A stretch of 64,000 nucleotides of DNA, taken from assembly GCA_019638455.1 (NCBI GenBank), contig JAHBTU010000001.1, positions 1,441,501 to 1,505,500 of the forward strand. The letters run 5' to 3'. Below are positions 35,190 to 44,289 of this stretch, piece by piece. The stretch comes from Saprospiraceae bacterium. GTDB lineage: Bacteria > Bacteroidota > Bacteroidia > Chitinophagales > Saprospiraceae. Within the stretch, counting starts at the first letter, position 1, and each line of letters opens with the position of its first letter. The notes under the pieces are model-generated. The model was not told the origin of the DNA. It searched no databases and was given only the letters and a program-made list of their open reading frames with translations. Both the position numbers and the translations under genes were made by a program.

Positions 35190-35882
35190 TCAATGTCTAT
35201 TGTTTTGCCGCCGCACCACCCCGAAGCCGAGGGCCGCGCCTTTGCCCAGCCCGATGTAGTCGGGCAGCGACATATTGGTCTCGAACTCGAGGGTGAAGGC
35301 GAGCATTTTGATGCCTTTGTGCTCTATCCATTCTTTTTTGAGCAGGTCGGTGATTTTCACCTCGAAGCGCGGCGCGGCCTCCCAGCCCACGCCTGCGGCG
35401 AAGGCGATGATGTGGGCGGCCAGCAGGCGCTCCAGGAAGGCGAACTGCTCGGCGATGCCCGTGAGGGTGCGGTAGTGCTCGTAGTTTTCGGGGTTGAAGG
35501 CCCTCCATTTGTGGAGGCGGTAGCGTGAGGGGGGTTCCTGCACGTGGAGGGTGTATTGGTTCACGTTGAGTTGGGCGATGTGCATGTCGTGTCGCTGGTC
35601 GCCGACGCGCAGGCTCCAGTCGGGCTGACTGAAGAAGTGGTGTGCCTCCTCGATGCCTTGTTCGAGACAGAGTAGCATGGGGCGGATTTGCCCTTTGTGG
35701 GTGTCCAACTTGTACTGAATGAGGGGATAGCGCTGGTGGTAGGAGCCTGTGTCGTTGTTGTGGTTGTGAAACCAGTCGTGTTCGAGGCCCACTTTTCGAG
35801 CGACCGCGCCGCGGAAGTGCGGGAGTTCCCAAGGTTGGAGATGGGTGTCGAAGGAAACGGATAAGATGCGAAGTTTCCTCAT
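35190..35882 (-). CDS. cas6: CRISPR pre-crRNA endoribonuclease Cas6
   Basis: Cas6 cuts the repeat of the precursor transcript to leave an 8-nt 5' tag. From ATG 35882 (MRKLRILSVSFDTHLQPWEL) the product has 230 residues. The N-terminal RAMP half contains LEHDWFHNHNNDTGSYHQRY with several histidines that could be catalytic. The C-terminal half ends in the glycine-rich loop YIGLGKGAALGFGVVRR typical of Cas6. The longer in-frame start at 36017 adds 45 unrelated residues. It lies between the array and the cas10 operon on the same strand. Confidence 0.88.
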   Translation of the reverse strand: MRKLRILSVSFDTHLQPWELPHFRGAVARKVGLEHDWFHNHNNDTGSYHQRYPLIQYKLDTHKGQIRPMLLCLEQGIEEAHHFFSQPDWSLRVGDQRHDMHIAQLNVNQYTLHVQEPPSRYRLHKWRAFNPENYEHYRTLTGIAEQFAFLERLLAAHIIAFAAGVGWEAAPRFEVKITDLLKKEWIEHKGIKMLAFTLEFETNMSLPDYIGLGKGAALGFGVVRRQNNRH

Positions 35883-36222
35883 CTGGCGTGCGTGGATTGA
35901 ATTGTTTGCAAAAATAGTTTCGATGGTGCGTTGGTCGCGGGGAGCGGGTATGGTCGGGAGGGGCGGCTCGGTTTTCAAACGCGCTGCAAGTAAGGTGTTT
36001 TGTGTGGAAAAGCGCAAGACATTCGTCGAAAAAAAGTACCGGATGTCAGGTAGGTGGCAAAATCGGGGCTTGAGCGTTCGTTGGCTGGGGGCGTGGAGGG
36101 GGGCATTTGCGCGGCGGGAAGCACTTACTTGCTGTGAGGTATTGGATGAAGTGGCGCGGTGGGGAAGGGTTCAGAGCGTTGTAGGGGGTTGGATTAGGGT
36201 GGGGGGAGATTTCATAGGGATA
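35883..36222. other. Flank of the CRISPR array on the cas6 side
   Basis: About 340 bp between the cas6 start and the first repeat, G-rich on the plus strand with runs such as GGGGGCGTGGAGGGGGGCAT and GGGGGGAG. If the crRNA precursor is made from the minus strand, as the tag and spacer sense suggest, this is the trailer plus the cas6 upstream region. I see no degenerate repeats and no open frame worth calling. Confidence 0.4.
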
Positions 36223-39200
36223 GTCGCAATTCTTCCTTGCTCGAATATGCTTTTAGAGGCATACGGTCAATGGTCACTTCGCAGTATTTCGGCTGTCGCA
36301 ATTCTTCCTTGCTCGAATATGCTTTTAGAGTTGACAAGTTTGAAATTATAGTGCCAGACCCAGTGAGTCGCAATTCTTCCTTGCTCGAATATGCTTTTAG
36401 AGAAATGAAACATATAAAAAGGATTTTCCAACTGGACACCATGTCGCAATTCTTCCTTGCTCGAATATGCTTTTAGAGGACTGGTTTGATTCCCTTCGGG
36501 CTGGTGCTTTGCCTTTGTCGCAATTCTTCCTTGCTCGAATATGCTTTTAGAGAAGACGAGTGCCATTTGTGTTTACTTGTGTTTTTGAGTCGCAATTCTT
36601 CCTTGCTCGAATATGCTTTTAGAGTGTTTACCAATGAATACCTGTATATGTACAATCGTCGCAATTCTTCCTTGCTCGAATATGCTTTTAGAGGGATTGT
36701 GAACTTTCGCGGAAGCACCGGATTTCTACGGTCGCAATTCTTCCTTGCTCGAATATGCTTTTAGAGTGTCAATGGAGCACAGCGAAATGACGGTGCGCTC
36801 GTCGCAATTCTTCCTTGCTCGAATATGCTTTTAGAGTCACATCCGGTTTTGGTACAGGAAATTTAAATGCCGTCGCAATTCTTCCTTGCTCGAATATGCT
36901 TTTAGAGCAACCTACAAGACTCCCACATTCAAATGGGGGTGTCGCAATTCTTCCTTGCTCGAATATGCTTTTAGAGTTAAAATATATTTTAAATACCTTG
37001 ACTTGTTCTGCCGTCGCAATTCTTCCTTGCTCGAATATGCTTTTAGAGCTTACCCCATCGCAATGTTGTTGAGTGCTGAACCAGTCGCAATTCTTCCTTG
37101 CTCGAATATGCTTTTAGAGTAAAGACCTGGCACGCCAACACGGGACTGTTACAGTCGTCGCAATTCTTCCTTGCTCGAATATGCTTTTAGAGAGTTCCTA
37201 AACTCATCAGCCTGTTATTGTGTCTGTCGCAATTCTTCCTTGCTCGAATATGCTTTTAGAGATATCTGGATCGTAAATGGCCGTGTTGTGGGTACGGTCG
37301 CAATTCTTCCTTGCTCGAATATGCTTTTAGAGGGCTACCGGCATTGGGGGTGGAGATAATGCCGTTTCCGTCGCAATTCTTCCTTGCTCGAATATGCTTT
37401 TAGAGGCATCCTGTTCCATTTGGGTTGCAACAGCCACCCAGTCGCAATTCTTCCTTGCTCGAATATGCTTTTAGAGTACCACTGCAACTTTCTTGTGGCA
37501 GTGGTAATAGGTGTCGCAATTCTTCCTTGCTCGAATATGCTTTTAGAGTAGTGCAGCTCGTCTGGCAGGCTGGAATAAATATCAGTCGCAATTCTTCCTT
37601 GCTCGAATATGCTTTTAGAGCCTTTAAAAGGGAATGTTCTAACATTCTCACATTAAAGTCGCAATTCTTCCTTGCTCGAATATGCTTTTAGAGGCACAAC
37701 CTTAAATACCACTGCAACTTTCTTGTGGCGTCGCAATTCTTCCTTGCTCGAATATGCTTTTAGAGATATTTTCACAATTTAAACAATTCACTAATGGAAC
37801 GTCGCAATTCTTCCTTGCTCGAATATGCTTTTAGAGCAATGTGCGTACTGCTGGTGACGAAAAACAGGAGATTGTCGCAATTCTTCCTTGCTCGAATATG
37901 CTTTTAGAGAAAGGATTTTTTAATGGAATGCCTAGAAGGGTGCTGTCGCAATTCTTCCTTGCTCGAATATGCTTTTAGAGAAATACAACATGTGCAGATT
38001 TACACATGGGCAGATAGGTCGCAATTCTTCCTTGCTCGAATATGCTTTTAGAGTGTTATTGTGTTTAAGTCCACATGCTGAACAGGACTGTCGCAATTCT
38101 TCCTTGCTCGAATATGCTTTTAGAGAGCTCACCTAAAGGATTTTTTAATGGAATACTTAGAAGTCGCAATTCTTCCTTGCTCGAATATGCTTTTAGAGCG
38201 AAAGAATCGAAGAGTCGATATTCTTCGCAAGAGTCGCAATTCTTCCTTGCTCGAATATGCTTTTAGAGGAAGAAAAGCAACAGGAGGACCCAGGGTTCTT
38301 CCTGAGTGTCGCAATTCTTCCTTGCTCGAATATGCTTTTAGAGCGAAATGGCCGACTACCTGGCCAAAAAAAACATAGTCGCAATTCTTCCTTGCTCGAA
38401 TATGCTTTTAGAGCGAGTTTCAAACGTTTTTCACGGATTTGCTCAAGGGTCGCAATTCTTCCTTGCTCGAATATGCTTTTAGAGAGCCATGGAGCTGTTC
38501 CTCAACTACTTAAACAATGGGTCGCAATTCTTCCTTGCTCGAATATGCTTTTAGAGGTAGCACTTTTCGCAGTTATGGGAAGAATCGAACTGTCGCAATT
38601 CTTCCTTGCTCGAATATGCTTTTAGAGTCCCACAGAGCGAAACACGGCGAAAAGTCGGGGGTAAGTCGCAATTCTTCCTTGCTCGAATATGCTTTTAGAG
38701 TATGTCTGAATATTTAAACACCTTTCCGGTTCTCAAGTCGCAATTCTTCCTTGCTCGAATATGCTTTTAGAGTTTTTAAGATTTGATGAAAGATCTCTTG
38801 CCACCTCGTGTCGCAATTCTTCCTTGCTCGAATATGCTTTTAGAGATCGTAGGGGCATCAGGCAAAGGAAAGACATTTATGTGTCGCAATTCTTCCTTGC
38901 TCGAATATGCTTTTAGAGGTTAAGCTCTATAAATTCTTTTATTCATTGTCTTACTGTCGCAATTCTTCCTTGCTCGAATATGCTTTTAGAGTCCCACGTC
39001 ATAACTGCGAACACCTCTTGCAAGGACGTCGCAATTCTTCCTTGCTCGAATATGCTTTTAGAGAAATAAGTGATGGCGTAAACAGCTACACAGAAACGTC
39101 GCAATTCTTCCTTGCTCGAATATGCTTTTAGAGCTTGTTCTGTGCGTCGTAGGTTACAGTAGCAAAACGTCGCAATTCTTCCTTGCTCGAATATGCTTTT

Positions 39201-40633
39201 AGAGCGTAATGCTTTTAAGTGCTGAACCATCAGTACTGTCGCAATTCTTCCTTGCTCGAATATGCTTTTAGAGCCAGATATTCATCCCCATAGAAAGAAT
39301 CGAAGAAGGTCGCAATTCTTCCTTGCTCGAATATGCTTTTAGAGAGGAGACAAAGTCTTGAGACTCTAATGAACCCCGAAGTCGCAATTCTTCCTTGCTC
39401 GAATATGCTTTTAGAGATGTCAAAAAAGACAGAATTCCTCTTGGAGGAGATGTCGCAATTCTTCCTTGCTCGAATATGCTTTTAGAGTAAAGTAAGCTTA
39501 TCTAAAGAATTCTTCAATGGAATAGTCGCAATTCTTCCTTGCTCGAATATGCTTTTAGAGCTCAATTATCTCAATAATGGTGGGGATATCAAAGAGTCGC
39601 AATTCTTCCTTGCTCGAATATGCTTTTAGAGTATCGTTTTACCCTGCCGACTTTGAGAATTCCGATAGTCGCAATTCTTCCTTGCTCGAATATGCTTTTA
39701 GAGAGACCCGTCTAGCGATCAGGGGCAAAGACGGGGCGTCGCAATTCTTCCTTGCTCGAATATGCTTTTAGAGAGATTCTCTTCAATGGAATACCAAGTA
39801 TTCATCCCGTCGCAATTCTTCCTTGCTCGAATATGCTTTTAGAGCGATCCAAATAAACATATGTTTATCCGGATTGTAGGGTCGCAATTCTTCCTTGCTC
39901 GAATATGCTTTTAGAGTCCTCAATCGTCACGTCGGTGGCCTGACCGTTTCTCCGTCGCAATTCTTCCTTGCTCGAATATGCTTTTAGAGTCACTATAAAC
40001 AAAACTCTCTCCGCAACAAAGGGTAGTCGCAATTCTTCCTTGCTCGAATATGCTTTTAGAGCGTCAGTCTTCCAAGAGGACTGACGACGGGAAAGTGTCG
40101 CAATTCTTCCTTGCTCGAATATGCTTTTAGAGTAATCTTGAACTTATCCCCATCCGAATTATCCACCCGTCGCAATTCTTCCTTGCTCGAATATGCTTTT
40201 AGAGGAGGAGGGTGCTGGTACGGGTGAGTTCACGCAATTGTCGCAATTCTTCCTTGCTCGAATATGCTTTTAGAGAATTAAACCACCGCAGGCCGACAAA
40301 AGCAAAATCAGTCGCAATTCTTCCTTGCTCGAATATGCTTTTAGAGGAAAAACCCATCCAAAACCAAATCCGAAAACTAATCGTCGCAATTCTTCCTTGC
40401 TCGAATATGCTTTTAGAGCCCCAAATACCCGGCCGCACGTGATCATAAAAATCGTCGCAATTCTTCCTTGCTCGAATATGCTTTTAGAGAGGAAAATAGT
40501 TGGAAAAACTGCAAAAAGTAAAACCGTCGCAATTCTTCCTTGCTCGAATATGCTTTTAGAGAGTTTTTCGAAAAGTCATTTGGCTTTCACTTGGCGCGTC
40601 GCAATTCTTCCTTGCTCGAATATGCTTTTAGAG
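36223..40633 (-). CRISPR. Type III-A CRISPR array, 62 repeats and 61 spacers
   Basis: The 36-bp repeat begins GTCGCAATTC and ends GCTTTTAGAG on the plus strand. I counted 62 copies starting every 69-76 bp; all copies I compared are identical, including both terminal ones. Spacers are 33-40 bp. The reverse complement of the repeat ends in ATTGCGAC, resembling the 8-nt ATTGAAAC-type crRNA tag, so transcription is probably from the minus strand, like all cas genes. Spacer sense agrees with this. The putative leader would be the 61 bp between cas2 and the repeat at 40598. Several spacers overlap one another in sequence (see findings). Confidence 0.98.
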
Positions 40634-40694
40634 CCGTAACGCAGCTTATGCGTACTGCGAAGGTAATCAACCCTTTCTCGCTTCGCCAAGCGTT

Positions 40695-41000
40695 TCACAG
40701 CATTATTTTCAAAGGCTTTTCAGCCAGTGCCGCAATTATATTGTTTGCCCCCAGCACTTCTATGTCGGTCACATATTCCTCGCGCAGTGGCACCAAGAGC
40801 AGGCTGTCGTCGGGCGACAGGGGCTGCCGGGCATAACACTGCCTCAGCGCACCGCGCAGGCGCACAAGGTGCTTGCGCTCCAAATAGGGTGCCACAAACA
40901 CCGAGCGCTGCACCCTATGGCAGCCGTGTCTTTCGAGGATTTTTGCGGTTCGAGCGCGCAGGCGGTCGTTTTCGATGTCGTAGCAAATGACGAAGTGCAT
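40695..41000 (-). CDS. cas2: CRISPR adaptation protein Cas2
   Basis: The product has 101 residues with the ferredoxin-like pattern MHFVICYDIENDRLRARTAK, where the aspartate after CY is the conserved Cas2 residue, followed by GCHRVQRSVFVAPYLERKHL and SLLLVPLREEYVTDIEV. Cas2 dimers bridge two Cas1 dimers during spacer integration. It ends 61 bp before the array. Its first 86 bp overlap the 3' end of the DUF3761-like gene in another frame. Confidence 0.92.
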   Translation of the reverse strand: MHFVICYDIENDRLRARTAKILERHGCHRVQRSVFVAPYLERKHLVRLRGALRQCYARQPLSPDDSLLLVPLREEYVTDIEVLGANNIIAALAEKPLKIML

Positions 41001-41601
41001 ATCGGACGAGTTTCTCGTTGTTGTTGACCCAGCGCAATATCATGCGCACGATGAAGAACGCCGCCGCCCCTGCAATGGATAGTGTGGCGGCATCGCTCCA
41101 GCCAAATCCACCGGTTGGCTCCACTTGGGGCGGTATCACCACCACCGGGGCTGAATATGGCACGGGGGCCACGGTGGGCAGGTTTTGGGTGCGAGCGGCG
41201 CGTTTTTGGCTGAGCTCGCTCATTTCCTCGGCGCTCAGCGGATGGGGGTGCAGCTCGTGTCGGGCGGTGAGTATGTGCACGGTGTCGCCCTCGCGGGTGC
41301 GGTACACCCAGAAGCGCACGCCGCCGTGCCCGCTGCAAGCGCCTGTGCTGCGAGTGTCGCTGTGGGTGTCGTCCATGCAGACGCACCCGATGCGAAACGC
41401 GCCTTTTGGCACGCTGACGCGCTTGTTCTTGTGCTGGCGCTGGCGGTGGTTGGTGGGGGTTTCGCCTGCTTGCTCGCTGGTGCGAAATATCTCCTCGATG
41501 CGGGCTTGCTCATTGGCCTCTATGTCGGGGTCTTGAGCGAAGGCGGCGGCAGGCAGCAGCCACAAGCAGAGGACGGTCAGAAAGTGAAAGATATTTTTCA
41601 T
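40915..41601 (-). CDS. DUF3761-like secreted/membrane protein inside the adaptation module
   Basis: The product has 228 residues. It has a signal peptide (MKNIFHFLTVLCLWLLPAAA) and a cysteine motif CVCMDDTHSDTRSTGACSGHGGV resembling DUF3761 (C...DGT...TCS.HGGV), followed by RFWVYRTREGDTVHILTA. A proline-rich linker and a C-terminal membrane segment (ATLSIAGAAAFFIVRMILRW) come next. The last 28 residues are basic, overlap cas2 and may be an accidental extension. Nothing in it suggests CRISPR function, yet it lies between cas1 and cas2 on the same strand. The role is unknown. Confidence 0.65.
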   Translation of the reverse strand: MKNIFHFLTVLCLWLLPAAAFAQDPDIEANEQARIEEIFRTSEQAGETPTNHRQRQHKNKRVSVPKGAFRIGCVCMDDTHSDTRSTGACSGHGGVRFWVYRTREGDTVHILTARHELHPHPLSAEEMSELSQKRAARTQNLPTVAPVPYSAPVVVIPPQVEPTGGFGWSDAATLSIAGAAAFFIVRMILRWVNNNEKLVRYALRHLLRHRKRPPARSNRKNPRKTRLP

Positions 41602-41703
41602 CGGAATGGAAGAAGTAGAGTGAAACCACCCCGCCCCCGCCCTCTCCCGGCGGGGGCGGGGGCGGGGTTGACTCGCTAAGTTTTTAACAATGTAATTAGT
41701 ATC

Positions 41704-41875
41704 GTAAAAAACTTAGGCAGGACAGCAGACATTGAATTTTTGACAGGATTTACAAGGTTTACAGGATTTTTGGCGGCGAAGGCACTTCATTGAACCTGTA
41801 AATCTTGTAAATTCTGTCATAAACTGTAAGCCTCTCAACCAAGTCTTATGCGCTTGTGGCTGCCTAAGTTTTTAC
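41704..41875. repeat. Element D1, MITE-like repeat between cas1 and the DUF3761-like gene
   Basis: GTAAAAAACTTAGGCAGGAC at the left is inverted as CTGCCTAAGTTTTTAC at the right. Inside, TTGACAGGATTTACAAGGTT is nearly inverted as ACCTGTAAATCTTGTAAAT, so the whole element is close to a long palindrome. Related copies lie at 55122-55291 and 61381-61435. The 110 bp between it and cas1 contain a fragment like the end of repeat A (CGCTTGGCCGGGCAAGCCC). Confidence 0.75.
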
Positions 41876-41989
41876 CTAAAAAGAAAACATCCGGGAAGGC
41901 TTGACGCAATTTTCTGAACCATCTCCCTCCACCCCGTCCGTTTCGCTTGGCCGGGCAAGCCCTTTAGCCCGAACAAAAACACGGCCAAA

Positions 41990-43009
41990 TCACGCAAGGG
42001 CTTTGACGCGCAGGGCTAATTGCTGCATATCGAGGTCGAGCAGCACTTTTCGGCGCACTCGTCGCCCAGCGTGCGGCAGGGAGGTTTCCATAAATTGGAG
42101 CATGGCATCTATCACCAAGTCCTTGCCCGCGCTGGCGAGCCAAAGCCCGCGTTCTTGGTTGTCGGGTTCGAAGCAATCTTCGGCGAGGTTGCCGCTCCAG
42201 GCCAGGCGCACGGCCACCTCGTCGGCCCAGGGGCGGTAGGGTTCGATGGCGTCGAACACCAGCGTGGGCGCATTGCCGTGGCGGTCGGCGTGCAGGATGC
42301 CGAGGTATGGGTCGAGGCCGCTTTTGAGTTGGGAGAGGTGCACCGAGGTGTAGAGCATGCCGTAGAGGTAGTTGAGCACGGCGTTGAAAGGGTCGTAGGC
42401 GGGTCTTTTTTGGCGGCTGGCGAAGTCCATGCGTCCTTCGAGCAGTCGGGCGAGTTGTTGGAAATAGACCCGTGATGCGGTGCCCTCTTGTCCCCTGAAT
42501 TTTTCGGCTTGTGCGGCGGCGGTCTCGGCATCCCATGTTGGGGGCGGAGTCCAAGCCACGAAGTTTTTTTCGGCGGCTGCCATGATGCGGTCGGTGACCC
42601 GCAGGTCGGCGGCGTAGGCATGGGGAGCGTCGGGCCATTCGGCGAGTGTTTGGAGCAAGGCGCGCTGGCGGGCCACCTTTTGGGCAATCACCGAGGCCAC
42701 CCATTGAAAGCCTTCTGGTGCGCGGCTGAAGAGTGGCTGGTTTTTGCGCACGGTGGCGATGTTGCCCGGTAGTCCGCTGCCCAATTGAGCCAGTGGGCGG
42801 TGCGTTTGCGCGTCTATCAGCAGCAGCGGGATGTCGTGTTCGGCGGCCAAGAGTGCGGCATCGCTGCTCAGTGCCGTGCCTTTGGTGAGCAGCACGGCGC
42901 TTACGTCGCGCAGGGCAAACAGGCGCTCGCCACCTGCTCGGGTACGCACGCCCAACATCCCGTTGCGCACATACAGATAAGCACCAAAGGAATCAAGGTA
43001 AAGTTGCAT
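41990..43009 (-). CDS. cas1: CRISPR adaptation integrase Cas1
   Basis: The product has 339 residues. The N-terminal beta domain begins MQLYLDSFGAYLYVRNGMLG. The catalytic C-terminal domain has Glu175 in FRGQEGTASRVYF, His240 in GLDPYLGILHADRHGNAPTL and the acidic site in LVFDAIEPYRPWADE, the three metal ligands of Cas1. No reverse transcriptase domain is fused. It is 390 bp upstream of the DUF3761-like gene and on the same strand as the array and all other cas genes. The 235 bp to trxB hold only short degenerate repeats (CCACAGATTCCACAG inverted as AATCTGTGG). Confidence 0.95.
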   Translation of the reverse strand: MQLYLDSFGAYLYVRNGMLGVRTRAGGERLFALRDVSAVLLTKGTALSSDAALLAAEHDIPLLLIDAQTHRPLAQLGSGLPGNIATVRKNQPLFSRAPEGFQWVASVIAQKVARQRALLQTLAEWPDAPHAYAADLRVTDRIMAAAEKNFVAWTPPPTWDAETAAAQAEKFRGQEGTASRVYFQQLARLLEGRMDFASRQKRPAYDPFNAVLNYLYGMLYTSVHLSQLKSGLDPYLGILHADRHGNAPTLVFDAIEPYRPWADEVAVRLAWSGNLAEDCFEPDNQERGLWLASAGKDLVIDAMLQFMETSLPHAGRRVRRKVLLDLDMQQLALRVKALA

Positions 43010-43245
43010 GGCTCACCAGCGTCCTGCAAAAAACGAGCCTACCCCGAAACGACTATTTTGCCAGCGTGTGTTTATCGCCACAGATTCCACAGATTTACCC
43101 TGATTTCTTTACGGATTTGATATTTATCGTTCTTCCGTGAAAATTTGTGCGAATCTGTGGCAGTCTAAGCAGTTACATGACATGAAAAAATAGCCGTTTG
43201 CCAAGGGGGGCTTTTCAACTCTTGATTCGCGCAAATCGCAAGTCG

Positions 43246-44175
43246 TCAGATTCCTTTCTCCACCAAATATCTTTCCGCGTCGAGCGCGGCCATGCAGCCG
43301 GTGCCTGCCGCTGTCACGGCTTGCCGATAGATTTTGTCCTGCGCGTCGCCGCTGACGAACACGCCCGGCACTTTGGTGAGGGTGCGGCCCGGTGTGGCGA
43401 TGAGGTAGCCGCTCTCGTCGCGGTCGAGCCAGTCGGCAAAGATGTCGGTGTTGGGTTTGTGGCCGATGGCGACAAAGAAGCCTGTCACGTTGAGCACCGT
43501 TCGTTCGCCCGTTTTGTTGTTGAGGAGGCGCACGCCCGTCACGCCGTCGTCGCCGAGCACTTCTTCTGGCGAGGTGTTCCAATGAACGACGATGTTGGGG
43601 GTGTTGAGCACGCGCTCCTGCATGATTTTGGAGGCACGCATCTCGTCGCGGCGGACGAGCAGGTGCACGGTGTTGCAGATTTTGGCGAGGTAGGTGGCTT
43701 CTTCTGCCGCTGTGTCGCCGCCGCCGACGATGGCTACGTCTTGCTTTCGGAAGAAAAATCCGTCGCACACGGCGCAGGCCGAAACGCCGAGGTTTTGCAG
43801 GCGTTGCTCACCGGGAATGTCGAGCCACTTGGCGCTGGCACCAGTAGCGATAATGACCGTGTGGGCATGAATTTCATGGCCGCTTTCCGACCAAGCCTTG
43901 TGTACTGGCCCAGTGAAATCCACCTTTGTTATCATTTCTTGCCGAATCACCGTGTCGAAACGCTCGGCCTGACGCTTGAAGTCGTCCATCATTTCAGGCC
44001 CCATGCGGCCATCGGGGTAGCCGGGGTAGTTTTCCACGTCGTTCGTAATCATGAGCTGACCACCTGGCTGGGGGCCAGTGTACATCAATGGGTTGAGGCC
44101 AGCACGGGCGGCATATATCGCGGCAGTGTATCCGGCAGGGCCGGAGCCGATGATGAGGCATTTTACTTTTTCCAT
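43246..44175 (-). CDS. trxB: Thioredoxin-disulfide reductase
   Basis: This FAD/NADPH enzyme reduces thioredoxin in the cytosol. From ATG 44175 (MEKVKCLIIGSGPAGYTAAI) the product has 309 residues. It has the FAD-binding GSGPAGYTAAIYAARAG, the redox-active CAVC in VSACAVCDGFFFRKQ, the NADPH motif VAIVGGGDTAAEEATYLAK, and the C-terminal FVSGDAQDKIYRQAVTAAG. The upstream in-frame ATG at 44247 adds a non-conserved leader. It appears monocistronic. Confidence 0.96.
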   Translation of the reverse strand: MEKVKCLIIGSGPAGYTAAIYAARAGLNPLMYTGPQPGGQLMITNDVENYPGYPDGRMGPEMMDDFKRQAERFDTVIRQEMITKVDFTGPVHKAWSESGHEIHAHTVIIATGASAKWLDIPGEQRLQNLGVSACAVCDGFFFRKQDVAIVGGGDTAAEEATYLAKICNTVHLLVRRDEMRASKIMQERVLNTPNIVVHWNTSPEEVLGDDGVTGVRLLNNKTGERTVLNVTGFFVAIGHKPNTDIFADWLDRDESGYLIATPGRTLTKVPGVFVSGDAQDKIYRQAVTAAGTGCMAALDAERYLVEKGI

Positions 44176-44289
44176 ATTGGGCGCAAAAATAGCAAGCCAA
44201 ACCGCCCGCAGGATGGAAAGTTTGAAATTTTGAAGAGTAGAGGGCAAAATGTTGGGAGGCGGACAAAACCTTGTGACATGCTTTAAGGT

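Noticed and set aside
36237..40639. Open frames of 60-120 codons through the CRISPR array on both strands (for example RNSSLLEYAFR and LKAYSSKEELR repeats)
   Set aside because: They are translations of the repeat-spacer units. The repeat happens to lack stops in several frames; there is no start signal, and the phase follows spacer length.
41990..43009. Reverse-transcriptase-Cas1 fusion, considered because of the RNA-oriented spacers
   Set aside because: Cas1 is 339 aa with a normal N-terminus and no RT motif is present. Spacer sense can be explained by selection for RNA-targeting guides.
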